From Sandaracinaceae bacterium (GTDB lineage Bacteria; Myxococcota_A; Polyangia; Polyangiales; Sandaracinaceae): DNA of 64,000 bases. The stretch covers positions 39,805 to 103,804 of the forward strand of contig JAHBWG010000022.1 in assembly GCA_019637095.1 (NCBI GenBank). Direction: 5' to 3'. Below are positions 9,531 to 18,037 of the stretch, one piece after another. The stretch's first letter is position 1. Every line of letters begins with the position of its first letter. Both the position numbers and the translations under genes were made by a program. The notes under the pieces are model-generated. The model saw only the letters and a list, made by a program, of their open reading frames with translations. It searched no databases and was not told the origin of the DNA.

Positions 9531-11495
9531 ATGCTTCGATTCAGCACGCACAGCTTCCTCGCGCTGACCCTGGCCGCCTCGACGGCGGTGCTCGGGTGCG
9601 ACCTGCCGCCCGACGAGAACCCGGGCGAGGCCTCGGCTCCTCCGCCCTCGGGGCTCCTTCACGGTGGTGTCCTCTACGCCGGCCCGCGCCCGAACTGCGT
9701 CTACGACGGCGACCGCCCGACCGAGCTCATCGGCGGCGTGGTCTTGCTGATGTTCTTCACCGACAACCCGCCGCCGCCGGCGGGGCAGGCGACCGCCGCC
9801 TCCAACGTGCTCGTGATCCCGGCGCGCGAGTTCTTCAGCCTCGCCGACTGCCTCCCGCCGGACGCGACGGCGGAGGAGCGCGCCGAGATCGTCACGCGCG
9901 CCGCCCAGTTCGACTGGCCCGAGATCACCCTCGCCTCGCTGCGCCGAAGCGACGGTGCGTGCGCGCGTCCCTTCCGCCGCGACGGCGTCGACCGGGACGG
10001 CCCGTGCATCGCGGACTACCAGATCCGCGGGTTCATGGATCGCGACGGGGACTGGAACCCGTTCTTCTCGGTGCGGCGCCTCGCGACCGAGGGCGACGTC
10101 GCGGGCGGCGCGTTCGTGAACACCTCCGTCCCGGTGCCGCAGTTCGCGCGCATCGTGTTCGGCAGCGTGGAGGACTACCCGAACGGCCAGGTCGTCTCCG
10201 GCGTCGCCGTCACCCTCGGCGCCTACGTGAACACGGAGCTGCCGGCCTTCGAGCTCTCGGGCATGACGCGCGCCGGCCGCTCGGAGGACCTCGTCCCCGC
10301 GGTGAGCGACGCGGCCGCGCGCGAGCAGATGATCTGGGAGCAGACCCGCATGGAGCTGCGGCTCATCGACCCGACGAGCGAGTCGTGGACGGAGACGCTC
10401 GCCGCGGCGGGCATGAGCATCGACCCGCACCCGAGCCGCTTCGCGTGGTTCACGCCGCCCGTCGACGCCAACCGCGACGGCCTCCAGGACCTGCACCCCA
10501 TCCTCGGCGCCGCCGGCGTCTTGTGGGAGCACCCGATCGTGATCCTGCGCCGCGCGCGCAGCCCGATCGAGCTCGCCGCGGGGATCCCGGACGCGGTGGT
10601 GATCGCGACGGTGCGCCCGACGCAGACGGGGAGCAAGCACACGTTCGCGCCGCGGATCGAGATCGGCGTCGCGCCGGTCGGGGCGGTCAACCTCAACCCG
10701 GCGGTCGCCGGGTGTCAGGTGCCGTACCTCGCGCCGGGCTCGCTCGTGGAGAACCTCGAGCGCATCCCCGTCGACTGCCAGGAGCTGCCGACCGGCAACT
10801 ACGACGTGAACGTCCTCACCGGGCTCGCGGGCGCGCGGGTGTTCAACTACCGCGAGCAGCTCATGCGCGATCAGCCCGAGCTGCCTCCGAACGTCGTCGA
10901 CACCCTCGTGCGTGCGCAGACCGACAACGACTGGCTCGCCGAGGGCGGCCAGTTCTCGAGCCAGGCGTGGTCGATCCCGAACGAGCTCGGCTGCCCCGAC
11001 CCCTACCGGCCGAACGGGCTCGATCAGAACGGCAACCCGACGACCTTCAACCAGCTCGAGGAGGATCGCACGCGGACTTGCGCCGTGGTCGAAGACCGCT
11101 GCGACCCCGACGGAACGCGCATGCAGTGCGCGCAGGGTCCCGCGGGTCGGTGGTCGCTCGTCGACACCGACGGGAGCAACGCCCCGGACCACACCGACAC
11201 CTCGGACGGCCACGGCGTCGCCGCCTGCCAGATGGCGGTGCGCGGCACCGATGGGATGACCGTGCGCGTGAACTACATGCCGGTGAACCCCGACTGCTGC
11301 GGCCCGGTGAGCCACCTGTGCAATCTGCCGCTGTGCCCCCTGCGGCCCAACGCCGCCCTGGCGGGCTCGGGCGGGGTTCGCGACATCCGCGAGCTGCGCG
11401 AGCCCGGCGTCGACTACGCCGTGAGGGAGGACGGCAGCATCCAGCCGCTCTGCACGCCGTTCCTGCCGCCCGTCTCCTGCTGCCGCGGCGATTGA
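9531..11495 (+). CDS. large secreted lipoprotein, probable partner of the TonB-dependent receptor
   Basis: A 654-aa protein whose signal peptide ends in a clear lipobox (AVLGC, Cys about residue 23), so it is expected to be lipid-anchored. It has many Cys residues toward the C-terminus (paired Cys in PDCCGPVSHLCNLPLC and the last residues PPVSCCRGD), suggesting disulfides. Several Asp-rich loops of the DANRDGLQDLHP and DRDGDWNP type look like calcium-binding turns. No known family is recognised. It begins 8 bp after the receptor stop, so the two are almost certainly co-transcribed. A SusD-like substrate-binding role is conceivable but only by position. Confidence 0.8.
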   Translation: MLRFSTHSFLALTLAASTAVLGCDLPPDENPGEASAPPPSGLLHGGVLYAGPRPNCVYDGDRPTELIGGVVLLMFFTDNPPPPAGQATAASNVLVIPAREFFSLADCLPPDATAEERAEIVTRAAQFDWPEITLASLRRSDGACARPFRRDGVDRDGPCIADYQIRGFMDRDGDWNPFFSVRRLATEGDVAGGAFVNTSVPVPQFARIVFGSVEDYPNGQVVSGVAVTLGAYVNTELPAFELSGMTRAGRSEDLVPAVSDAAAREQMIWEQTRMELRLIDPTSESWTETLAAAGMSIDPHPSRFAWFTPPVDANRDGLQDLHPILGAAGVLWEHPIVILRRARSPIELAAGIPDAVVIATVRPTQTGSKHTFAPRIEIGVAPVGAVNLNPAVAGCQVPYLAPGSLVENLERIPVDCQELPTGNYDVNVLTGLAGARVFNYREQLMRDQPELPPNVVDTLVRAQTDNDWLAEGGQFSSQAWSIPNELGCPDPYRPNGLDQNGNPTTFNQLEEDRTRTCAVVEDRCDPDGTRMQCAQGPAGRWSLVDTDGSNAPDHTDTSDGHGVAACQMAVRGTDGMTVRVNYMPVNPDCCGPVSHLCNLPLCPLRPNAALAGSGGVRDIRELREPGVDYAVREDGSIQPLCTPFLPPVSCCRGD

Positions 11496-11567
11496 CGCGC
11501 GCGGGACGGCGCTCGCTCGCACTCTCGCGCTGCGAGCGCGTCCGAAATGGGGCAGCATGAGGTCCCC

Positions 11568-12485
11568 GTGGCTGCCCCGATGACTCTCCCGCGCGCCATC
11601 GTGGCGCCCGGCAACTACGACGGCGTCCACCTCGGGCACCGCGCGCTCCTGGCGACCGCGCGCGACGCCGCGCGCCCGGGCGAGCCCGTCACCGTCCTCA
11701 CGTTCGACCCGCACCCCGCCGTCGTGCTCTCGCCGCTGCGCGCGCCGACACCGCTGACTCTGATCGCGCGCCGCGAGGCGCTCTTGCGCCGGCTCGGCGC
11801 CGACGTCGTCGAGGTGGTTCGGTTCGACAAGGGCTTCGCCGCCCAGTCCGCCGAGGCGTTCGTCGCGGACGTCCTCGTGCGCCGCCTCCACGCCCGCGCG
11901 GTGGTGGTCGGGCCCGACTTCCGGTTCGGCAAGGGCCGCACTGGCGGCGTCGCGACGCTGCGCGAGGCGGGCCTCGAGGCGCGGGAGGTCGCGCCCGTCG
12001 AGCACGACGGCGCCGTCGTGAGCTCCACGCGCATCCGAGGCGCCCTGCGCGAGGGCCACGTCGAGGATGCCGCCCGCTGGCTCGGGCGCGTGCACGACGT
12101 CGGCGGCACCGTCGTGCGCGGCGACGGTCGCGGCCGCACCATCGGCGTCCCGACCGCGAACCTCGCCTGCGAGCCGGTGCTCTTGCCGGCCGACGGCGTC
12201 TACGCGGTCGTCGCGCGCGTCGCCGGGGACGACGCGGTGCTGCGCGGCGTCGCGAACCTCGGCGTGCGCCCGACGGTCGGCGCGGGCCGCTCGGTCGAGG
12301 CGCACTTCTTCGACTTCGAGGGCGACCTCTACGACCGCGACCTCCGCCTCGGGTTCGTCACGCGGCTGCGCGGCGAGCAGCGCTTCGACGGCCTCCCGGC
12401 CCTGACGCGACAGATCGCGCTCGACGCCGCGCGCGCGCGCGCCGACCTCGACGCCGCCCACCGCGAGAGCTGGTCGCTGCTCTGA
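11568..12485 (+). CDS. ribF: bifunctional riboflavin kinase / FAD synthetase
   Basis: RibF phosphorylates riboflavin to FMN and adenylates FMN to FAD in the cytosol. The N-terminal nucleotidyltransferase half shows GNYDGVHLGH, TFDPHP, VGPDFRFGKGR and SSTRIRGAL. The C-terminal flavokinase half shows GRTIGVPTANL and GVANLGVRPT. The length (about 305 aa) is normal. I chose GTG 11568 because GAGG lies 5-8 bases upstream; ATG 11547 adds seven residues and ATG 11580 is also possible. No FMN-riboswitch-like leader is seen in the 72 bases before the gene. Confidence 0.93.
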   Translation: MAAPMTLPRAIVAPGNYDGVHLGHRALLATARDAARPGEPVTVLTFDPHPAVVLSPLRAPTPLTLIARREALLRRLGADVVEVVRFDKGFAAQSAEAFVADVLVRRLHARAVVVGPDFRFGKGRTGGVATLREAGLEAREVAPVEHDGAVVSSTRIRGALREGHVEDAARWLGRVHDVGGTVVRGDGRGRTIGVPTANLACEPVLLPADGVYAVVARVAGDDAVLRGVANLGVRPTVGAGRSVEAHFFDFEGDLYDRDLRLGFVTRLRGEQRFDGLPALTRQIALDAARARADLDAAHRESWSLL

Positions 12486-12555
12486 GCCTTCGGAGGGCCG
12501 GAGACCCCGCGGATGGCGTGCTTCACGACGCGCACGCGGTCAGCAGCCCCAGACG

Positions 12556-12582
12556 CAGAAAAGCCCGCTTTCGCGGGCTCTT
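12556..12582 (-). terminator. rho-independent terminator of the tRNA-Ala gene
   Basis: A perfect 7-bp stem (AGCCCGC / GCGGGCT) closes a 4-base loop (GAAA on the minus strand) at 12562-12579. On the minus strand it is followed by TTTTC, which fits a terminator immediately downstream of the tRNA. It also lies after ribF on the other strand, where the tail is weaker (CTTCT), so bidirectional action is possible. Confidence 0.75.
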
Positions 12583-12587
12583 CTACA

Positions 12588-12660
12588 TGGAGCTGAGGGG
12601 GATCGAACCCCTGACCTCATGACTGCCAGTCATGCGCTCTCCCAGCTGAGCTACAGCCCC
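12588..12660 (-). tRNA. tRNA-Ala (anticodon GGC)
   Basis: The minus strand folds into a full 73-base cloverleaf. The acceptor stem is GGGGCTG pairing with CAGCTCC (one G-U). The D arm has GCTC/GAGC, the anticodon stem is CATGA/TCATG around loop CTGGCAG with anticodon GGC, and the T arm is AGGGG-TTCGATC-CCCCT. The 3' CCA is not encoded (next bases are TGT), so it must be added after transcription. Confidence 0.97.
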
Positions 12661-12714
12661 GGAAGGGGCCAGAGTGATGCGTCGAGGAGCGCGCCGTGTC
12701 AAGCGGCGCGCGGA

Positions 12715-13830
12715 TCAATCGCCGGACTTGGGGCGCCGCGCCGCGGGCCGCTTCCCGGCCGCCTTCTTGCTCGCCTTCTTCGACGCGCTCGCGGGAGCGG
12801 AGGGCGGCTTGGCGTCGGGCTTCTTCGGCTTCGCCTCGCTGCCCTTCTTGGCGGGAGCGGCGGGCTCGCTCGCCTTGGGCTTCGCCTTCGCGCGCGCGGC
12901 AGGCTTCGCGCTCGCCGCCTTCGCGGCCTTCGCCGGAGCCGCCGGGGCCTCGGAGGCGCGCCGCACGCTCGGACGCTTCGCCGACGCCTTGGCCGTCGGC
13001 CGCGCGCCCTCGCGCCGGGGCGCGTCGGGCATCTCCGCCTCCTGCGCGGGCGCGGTCGCCGCGGGTGGCGCGCTCGGCTCGCTCGCCGCGTCGTCCGGAC
13101 GAGCCGCCGCCGCCGCTTCCGCCGCGGCGGGGCTCGCGTCGCCGAGCGCCGCGGTCTCGCGGGCGTTCACCGCGGCGTCGCCCTCGCCCTCGGTCGCGGC
13201 GTCGCGATCGGCGTCGTCGCTCGCGTCGGCTGCGCGGGTGTCGGCCGCGGTGATGTCGGCCGCGCGGGCGTCGGCCGCGCGGGTGCTCGCCGCGCTGTCG
13301 TCGGCCGCGCCGTCGTCGGCTGCGCCGTCGTCGGCTGCGCTGTCGTCGGCTGCGCTGTCGTCGGCCGCGCTGTCGTCGGCTGCGCGGGTGTCGCTCGCGA
13401 GGAGCTCGCCCATGCTCGCGTCGAGCGCCGCGCGCTCCGCGGTGTCGGGGCGCACGCCGCCGTCGCGGAGCGAGGCGCCGTGGCGCTCACCCGCGCCGTT
13501 GCCGCCGCTCGCCTTGGGCCGTGGGCTCGCCGCGGACGGCGCCGCGCCGAGGGCCACGCTCGCCTCCATCGGGCGGCGCGCGGGGTCCGTCTCGCGTACG
13601 AGGTCCTCGGGTGGCGGCACGTCGGTCGGCGCCGGTCGCGCAGCGCGCGCGAGCTCTCCGATGAGCCGGCCGACGTTCGCCGCGCGATCGGCGAGCGAGC
13701 GCGGCAGCGGGAGGAGCCCGCTCGTCAGCCAGAGCTCGACGACCTCGCCCACGTCGGCCGCCACGTGCCCGCCTTCGCCGGAGCGGACGCGCTCGAGCAG
13801 CGCGCGGAGGCGTCGTGCGAGACTCGTCAT
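12715..13830 (-). CDS. histone H1-like Lys/Ala/Pro-rich protein with AADDS repeats
   Basis: A 371-aa protein in three parts. Residues 1-70 form a helical domain (SLARRLRALLERVRSG, then ELWLTSGLLPLPRSLADRAA), perhaps an oligomerisation or partner-binding unit. About residues 143-190 hold tandem five-residue repeats of the AADDS/AADDG type, strongly acidic. The last 130 residues are basic and made of AKA, KPK, PAKK and KKA units like eukaryotic H1 tails and bacterial H1-like proteins. DNA compaction is a likely role for the tail; what the acidic block does is unknown. The ATG at 13830 fits the N-terminal domain. Confidence 0.75.
   Translation of the reverse strand: MTSLARRLRALLERVRSGEGGHVAADVGEVVELWLTSGLLPLPRSLADRAANVGRLIGELARAARPAPTDVPPPEDLVRETDPARRPMEASVALGAAPSAASPRPKASGGNGAGERHGASLRDGGVRPDTAERAALDASMGELLASDTRAADDSAADDSAADDSAADDGAADDGAADDSAASTRAADARAADITAADTRAADASDDADRDAATEGEGDAAVNARETAALGDASPAAAEAAAAARPDDAASEPSAPPAATAPAQEAEMPDAPRREGARPTAKASAKRPSVRRASEAPAAPAKAAKAASAKPAARAKAKPKASEPAAPAKKGSEAKPKKPDAKPPSAPASASKKASKKAAGKRPAARRPKSGD
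13300..13395. repeat. tandem 15-bp repeat encoding AADDS units
   Basis: About six near-identical 15-base units (GTCGTCGGCTGCGCT with C/T and T/G changes) lie head to tail inside the H1-like gene. They keep frame and encode the repeated AADDS/AADDG on the minus strand. Unit number is likely to vary between strains. Confidence 0.8.
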
Positions 13831-13942
13831 CGCAGGGCGGCGGTAGCACCGCGTCAGGGGGGTGTCAATCGCGTAGGTCCGCACGAACACGTCGCTTTGT
13901 TGACGTTCGCGGCCTCGCGGCCGAGCCTCGGGCGCTGCAGAA

Positions 13943-15619
13943 ATGCGCTCCATCGCGACCATCGGCGGGTGCCTGCTCGCGCTCGCGCTCGCCGCCTGCG
14001 ACGCGCGCGAGGAGGCCGCGCTCCTCGAGGTCGCGGCGGTCGAGCCGCTGCGCATCGAGCCCGACCAGCGCGTGCGCGTCCGCGGCAGCGGGTTCCCGGC
14101 CGGCCGCGAGGGCGTGGTGCGGCTCGAGGGGCAGATGCATCGCCCCGGCGCGGAGCCGGCCGAGGTCCAGGTCGAGCTCGCGGCGCGCGCGCTCGGCGCG
14201 GACCGCGTCGAGGCGCGCTTCACGCGCGCCGCGCTCCGGGCGGTCGGCGGCCGGGGCACGCTGCACGGCCGCGCCGTGGTCTCGTTCGACGCCGCGCACG
14301 GCGGCGCGCGGGTCGTCGGGCGCTCGGCGCCCCTCGAGCTCGACGTCGCCGCCGGCCCCGCCGAGCGCGGTCGCGGCGAGCTCTCGCGCCGCAGCGCGGG
14401 CCGCGCGCTCATCGATCGGCTCGGGCTCGAGCTCGGCGAGGAGTCCTCCTCGACCCGCGGGCTCGCCATCGCGGTCGTGCGGCGCGGCTCGCTCGCGGAG
14501 CGCGCGGGGCTGATCGAGGGCGACCGGCTGGTCTCCGCCGAGGGCGTCCACGTCCACGACGTCGCCGATGTCTTGCCTGCACCAGGGCACGACACGTTGA
14601 CGCTCCGCCTGCGCCGTCGCGGCGAGGCCGCGCCGTTCGACGTGGCGCTGCCGATCGACGCCGCGCACGCGCACGAGATCCGCCACGAGACGGTGCGCGC
14701 GCTCGGCATCGCCCTCGGGTGGCTGCTCCTCGTGCTCGTCCTGCTCGCGCCCTCCGCCGGGCTCGCCGACGCGATCGCCGGCGCGTCGCGCGCGGCGCCT
14801 CGTGGCCCGCGCACGCTGCGCGCCCGCTGGCTGCGGTACCGGCGCGGCCTGCCCGTCGTGGCGCTCGGCGCCGCGCTGGTGGCCGCGGTGCCGGCCATCG
14901 ATCGCGCGTACCCGCTGACCGTGAGGCTCGAGGTGCTCCTGCTCGCCGGGCTCGCGCTGCGCGTCGCGACGGGGTGGCTAGACGCGAAGGAGGGCGCGCG
15001 CGCGCGGCTCGTCGCCCTCGGTGGGGCGCTCGCGGGCGCGACCTTCGTCGTGGTGGGGCTGGGCGCGATCGCCACGCTGGGCGGCACCACGGACGTCGCG
15101 GCGCTCTCGCGCCAGCCCGCCGAGCCCTGGAGCTGGACGCTCGTGACCTCGCCCGTCGCGGTGCCGGCGCTCGCCCTGGTCTCGCTCGGCGCCGCGTGGC
15201 GCATCGATCGGGCTCGCACGCGCCTGAGCGTCTGGGTCGACGACCTCGCCCTGCTCGTGCTGGCCGCGACCACCGTCGCGGTGCTCTTCGGCGGGTGGGG
15301 CACCGACGCGCCCCAGGGCCCGCTGCGCTTCGCCCGCGGCGCGGTGTTCGCGGCGTCGGCGTTCGCCTATTGGCTCTGGCTGCGCCGCGTGCGCGGGCCG
15401 GCGCGCGCGCCGCGCGCGGTCGCGCTCGCCGGCCTCGCGGGCGTGGCGCTCGTCGGGCTCGGGACGATCGCGCTCGTCGCGCTCGAGCCTCCGGCCCCGC
15501 TCGTCGCGGTCGTCGCGCGCGTGGGCGCAGGCGCGGCCGCGATCCTGCTCGTCGCGGCGGCGGTGCGCCGCGCCGCCGGCCCTCGCCCGCGCCCCGCGCC
15601 GCTGCACCGCTTCGCGTGA
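13943..15619 (+). CDS. lipoprotein-type membrane protein with PDZ domain and about eight transmembrane helices
   Basis: A 558-aa protein. The N-terminus has a lipobox-like signal (LALAACD, Cys about residue 19). Residues about 28-130 look like a beta-sandwich. A PDZ-type segment follows (about 160-235, GLAIAVVRRGSLAERAGLIEGDRLVS). The C-terminal half is hydrophobic with about eight helices. One stretch (LVTSPVAVPALALVSLGAAW, then TTVAVLFGGWGTD) faintly recalls the NuoH/complex I subunit-1 fold; this is a weak resemblance, not an assignment. It is monocistronic between a minus-strand gene and a convergent ExbD gene. Confidence 0.8.
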   Translation: MRSIATIGGCLLALALAACDAREEAALLEVAAVEPLRIEPDQRVRVRGSGFPAGREGVVRLEGQMHRPGAEPAEVQVELAARALGADRVEARFTRAALRAVGGRGTLHGRAVVSFDAAHGGARVVGRSAPLELDVAAGPAERGRGELSRRSAGRALIDRLGLELGEESSSTRGLAIAVVRRGSLAERAGLIEGDRLVSAEGVHVHDVADVLPAPGHDTLTLRLRRRGEAAPFDVALPIDAAHAHEIRHETVRALGIALGWLLLVLVLLAPSAGLADAIAGASRAAPRGPRTLRARWLRYRRGLPVVALGAALVAAVPAIDRAYPLTVRLEVLLLAGLALRVATGWLDAKEGARARLVALGGALAGATFVVVGLGAIATLGGTTDVAALSRQPAEPWSWTLVTSPVAVPALALVSLGAAWRIDRARTRLSVWVDDLALLVLAATTVAVLFGGWGTDAPQGPLRFARGAVFAASAFAYWLWLRRVRGPARAPRAVALAGLAGVALVGLGTIALVALEPPAPLVAVVARVGAGAAAILLVAAAVRRAAGPRPRPAPLHRFA

Positions 15620-15746
15620 TCGTCAGGGGCGTCGCGGCGCCGAGGCGGGGCGGACGACGAGGAATCCTGCCGGTCTTCGAGGAGTCCTCCCGGCCTCCGC
15701 GCGGGTGCCCCGCCGTCGAGGCGGATGAGTCATCCTGCGCGGCCCC

Positions 15747-16214
15747 TCAGGGGTCGGCGCCGATCGTCACGCGCGCGTAGCCGCTGCCCGCGAGCGCGTC
15801 GATCGCGCCGATCATCTGCGCGTACTCGATCCCGTCGTCTGCCGTGACGATCACGCGCTCTTCGCCCGGCGCGATGCGCCGGCGGTGCGCGAGGTGAGCG
15901 CGCAGCGCGCCCGTGTCCCAGCCGCCCGCGGCGGCGAGCGGGATGCGCGTCTCGTCGCCGACGCCGCCGACCAGGTGGTAGCCGGCGTGATCGACGCGGA
16001 CGGTCAGCGGCAGGGTCTCGCTCGGAACGTCGCGGTCACCACCCATCGGCGCCGGGAGCTGCGCCTCGAGCGACGAGAGCTCGTTCCACACCGCGGTCAC
16101 CAGCAGGAACATCACGCAGCACAGCAGCAGATCGATGAATGGGATGAGCGGGATGTCCGCGTCCACCGCCTTCTTGCCGCTCGGCCCGTCGCCACCCGTC
16201 GAGATGCTCGCCAT
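15747..16214 (-). CDS. orphan ExbD/TolR-type proton-channel protein
   Basis: A 155-aa ExbD-family protein with a short cytoplasmic N-terminus, one membrane helix (about residues 22-42) holding the proton-carrying Asp in PLIPFIDLLLCC, and a periplasmic domain ending in the family pattern VIVTADDGIEYAQMIGAID. The first 45 residues nearly match the ExbD at 20975-21451 (KK-VD--IPLIPFIDLLLCCV), so they are close paralogues. No ExbB gene adjoins it; it may serve the ExbB proteins encoded at 19247 or 20314. It is divergent from a kinase gene 104 bp away. Confidence 0.9.
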   Translation of the reverse strand: MASISTGGDGPSGKKAVDADIPLIPFIDLLLCCVMFLLVTAVWNELSSLEAQLPAPMGGDRDVPSETLPLTVRVDHAGYHLVGGVGDETRIPLAAAGGWDTGALRAHLAHRRRIAPGEERVIVTADDGIEYAQMIGAIDALAGSGYARVTIGADP

Positions 16215-16318
16215 CGCCGCCTCCGTCGCCCCGTTGGTGTCCCTGCCGCGCGTGAGGTTCCTGCGATCTTGAAGTGTCCCGCGCGCGGCGGTGCGGTTAC
16301 CCTTCGCCGGGGCCCCTC

Positions 16319-17476
16319 ATGGATCCGCTGATCGGCACGGTCCTCGATGGCCGCTTCCGCATCGCCCGCGAGCTGGGCGAGGGCGCGATGGGCGTCGTCT
16401 ACCGCGCGGAGCGCGTCGGCGAGCCGGGCGCCGCCGCGGTGAAGGTGCTCAACGAGGACTGCAGCGCGCAGCCGGACTTGCGCGAGCGCTTCGAGCGCGA
16501 GGCGCGCGCGCTGTTCGGGCTCTCTCACCCGCACATCCTCGACGTGCAGGACTTCGGGATGACGCCGGACCACCGGCCCTACCTCGTGATGGAGCTGCTC
16601 GAGGGGCAGACGCTCGAGGAGATGGTGGAGGGCTCGATCCTGCCGCCCGAGCAGGCGCTCGCGCTCGGCCGCCAGGTCCTCGAGGGGCTCGCGTTCGCAC
16701 ATTCGCAAGGCGTCTTGCACCGCGACCTGAAGACCGAGAACGTCTTCGTCTCGCGGCGCGGCGACGGCACTTATCACGCGAAGCTGCTCGACTTCGGGCT
16801 CGTGAAGTTCGTCGACGACGAGCGCTGGGGGCTCGGGCGCAAGCTCACCGTGATGGGCTCGGTGATGGGCAGCCCCGCGTACATGTCGCCCGAGCAGGCG
16901 ACCGGCGGCCAGGTCGACGCGCGGGCGGACGTGTACTCGGCGGGCGTCGTGCTCTACGAGCTCGTCACCGGGCGCTGGCCCTTCGAGCACGAGTCGCGCT
17001 CGGAGATGATGCGGGCGCACCTGCTCGAGCCGCCGCCGCCGGTCGCGGGCGCGCGCGAGGGGCTCGAGTGCCGCCCCGAGCTCGAGCAGCTGATCCACAA
17101 GGCGCTCGCGAAGGACGCCGACGAGCGGTTCACCGACGCGCGCGAGATGCTCGCCGCGCTCGACGCGATCCCCGCGCCCGCCGCGTGGCTGCGCGTCGAG
17201 GCCGGTCGACGCGCGCCGCTCGCGGGTGGGGCGCTGCCGGCGTTCTCCGACCCGGGCCTCGCGCCCGCGGCCCTCGCGCCCGCGGGGCCGCCCTACGCGT
17301 CGGCTCCGCAGCCGCCGATCGGGATCCCGCCGCTCCCGCCGCTGGCGCCGATCGCGCCCGTCCGGCCCTCGTCCATGTCGCGCGGCCTCGCGCTCGCGCT
17401 GGTGCTCGGGCTCACCCTGACGTGCGGCTTGTTCGTGGCCGGCGTCGCCGTCGCGCTGATGCTCGTGCGCGGATGA
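16319..17476 (+). CDS. Ser/Thr protein kinase with C-terminal transmembrane anchor
   Basis: A 385-aa kinase: Gly-rich loop GEGAMGVVYRAE (about residues 20-31), Lys in AAVKVL, catalytic HRDLKTENVF (Thr replaces the usual Pro after the Lys), DFGLVKF and GSPAYMSPEQ. A Pro-rich spacer (about 290-350) precedes one membrane helix at the very C-terminus (about 358-384), leaving almost nothing outside, so it is anchored rather than a receptor. It lies between the orphan ExbD gene and the ExbB-ExbD-ExbD operon, whose last gene converges on it with 22 bp between stops. A regulatory link to the proton channels is only a guess. Confidence 0.93.
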   Translation: MDPLIGTVLDGRFRIARELGEGAMGVVYRAERVGEPGAAAVKVLNEDCSAQPDLRERFEREARALFGLSHPHILDVQDFGMTPDHRPYLVMELLEGQTLEEMVEGSILPPEQALALGRQVLEGLAFAHSQGVLHRDLKTENVFVSRRGDGTYHAKLLDFGLVKFVDDERWGLGRKLTVMGSVMGSPAYMSPEQATGGQVDARADVYSAGVVLYELVTGRWPFEHESRSEMMRAHLLEPPPPVAGAREGLECRPELEQLIHKALAKDADERFTDAREMLAALDAIPAPAAWLRVEAGRRAPLAGGALPAFSDPGLAPAALAPAGPPYASAPQPPIGIPPLPPLAPIAPVRPSSMSRGLALALVLGLTLTCGLFVAGVAVALMLVRG

Positions 17477-17481
17477 GCCGA

Positions 17482-17495
17482 GCCCGCTCGCGGGC
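17482..17495. terminator. GC hairpin between convergent genes
   Basis: GCCCG-CTCG-CGGGC forms a perfect short stem with a CTCG loop in the 22-bp gap between the kinase stop and the convergent membrane-protein stop. There is no T-run, so termination at this hairpin is possible rather than certain. Confidence 0.4.
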
Positions 17496-17498
17496 GCG

Positions 17499-18032
17499 TC
17501 ACTCGACGCCGATGAACACCACCATCACGAAGATGATCACCGAGAGGATCCCCCAGACGCCGGCGAGGAACGCCACGAAGATCGGGAGGATGCTCTCGCC
17601 GTAGATGACGGCGGGCGCGAGCACCATCAAGAGCACGGCGATCAGCGCCGCGATGAGCGGCTTGTCGAACCCGGCGACGTCCATCCAGCCGTTCTGGGGC
17701 GGCGAGCCCCACAACAAGAAGAGCGTCAGGATCGCGATGAAGCCCGCCACGACCCCGGCCACCGCGACCAGCCCGACGAAGAGCCCGTCCCCGCCGATCG
17801 CCGTGTTGCGCACCGCGACCGCGATGCCCATCAGCACCGCGAGCGCGACGATGACCGCCACCGCCACGACCCGGATGCCCTCGAAGCGGAACTCGTCGTC
17901 GTAGTCGAGCCAGGAGGCGAAGACGCTCGTCGCGCCGCCGATGCCGAGGAACGCGGTCAGCCCGAACGTGAGGATGAACTCCGGGTTCGCGACGATCCCC
18001 TTGCCCTTCTGGATGGCTGCTTCGGTGCTCAT
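17499..18032 (-). CDS. polytopic membrane protein of the ExbB/ExbD operon
   Basis: A 177-aa protein of mostly hydrophobic sequence with about five to six predicted helices, for example FILTFGLTAFLGIGGATSVF, VVAVAVIVALAVLMGIAVAV and FVAFLAGVWGILSVIIFVMV, joined by short charged loops. I do not recognise the family. It begins 5 bp after the second ExbD gene and is the last gene of the minus-strand operon, so it is probably an accessory part of, or is powered by, that channel complex. The ATG at 18032 is well placed. Confidence 0.8.
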   Translation of the reverse strand: MSTEAAIQKGKGIVANPEFILTFGLTAFLGIGGATSVFASWLDYDDEFRFEGIRVVAVAVIVALAVLMGIAVAVRNTAIGGDGLFVGLVAVAGVVAGFIAILTLFLLWGSPPQNGWMDVAGFDKPLIAALIAVLLMVLAPAVIYGESILPIFVAFLAGVWGILSVIIFVMVVFIGVE

Positions 18033-18037
18033 GTCGG

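Noticed and set aside
11496..11567. Possible FMN riboswitch before ribF
   Set aside because: The leader is only 72 bp and none of the conserved riboswitch elements is seen.
9507..12461. A 984-codon minus-strand open frame
   Set aside because: It mirrors the lipoprotein and ribF genes, has no recognisable domain and is a GC-driven shadow.
13300..13395. Regular repeats that might be a CRISPR array
   Set aside because: The units are 15 bp, contiguous without spacers, and encode in-frame AADDS units; no cas gene is near.
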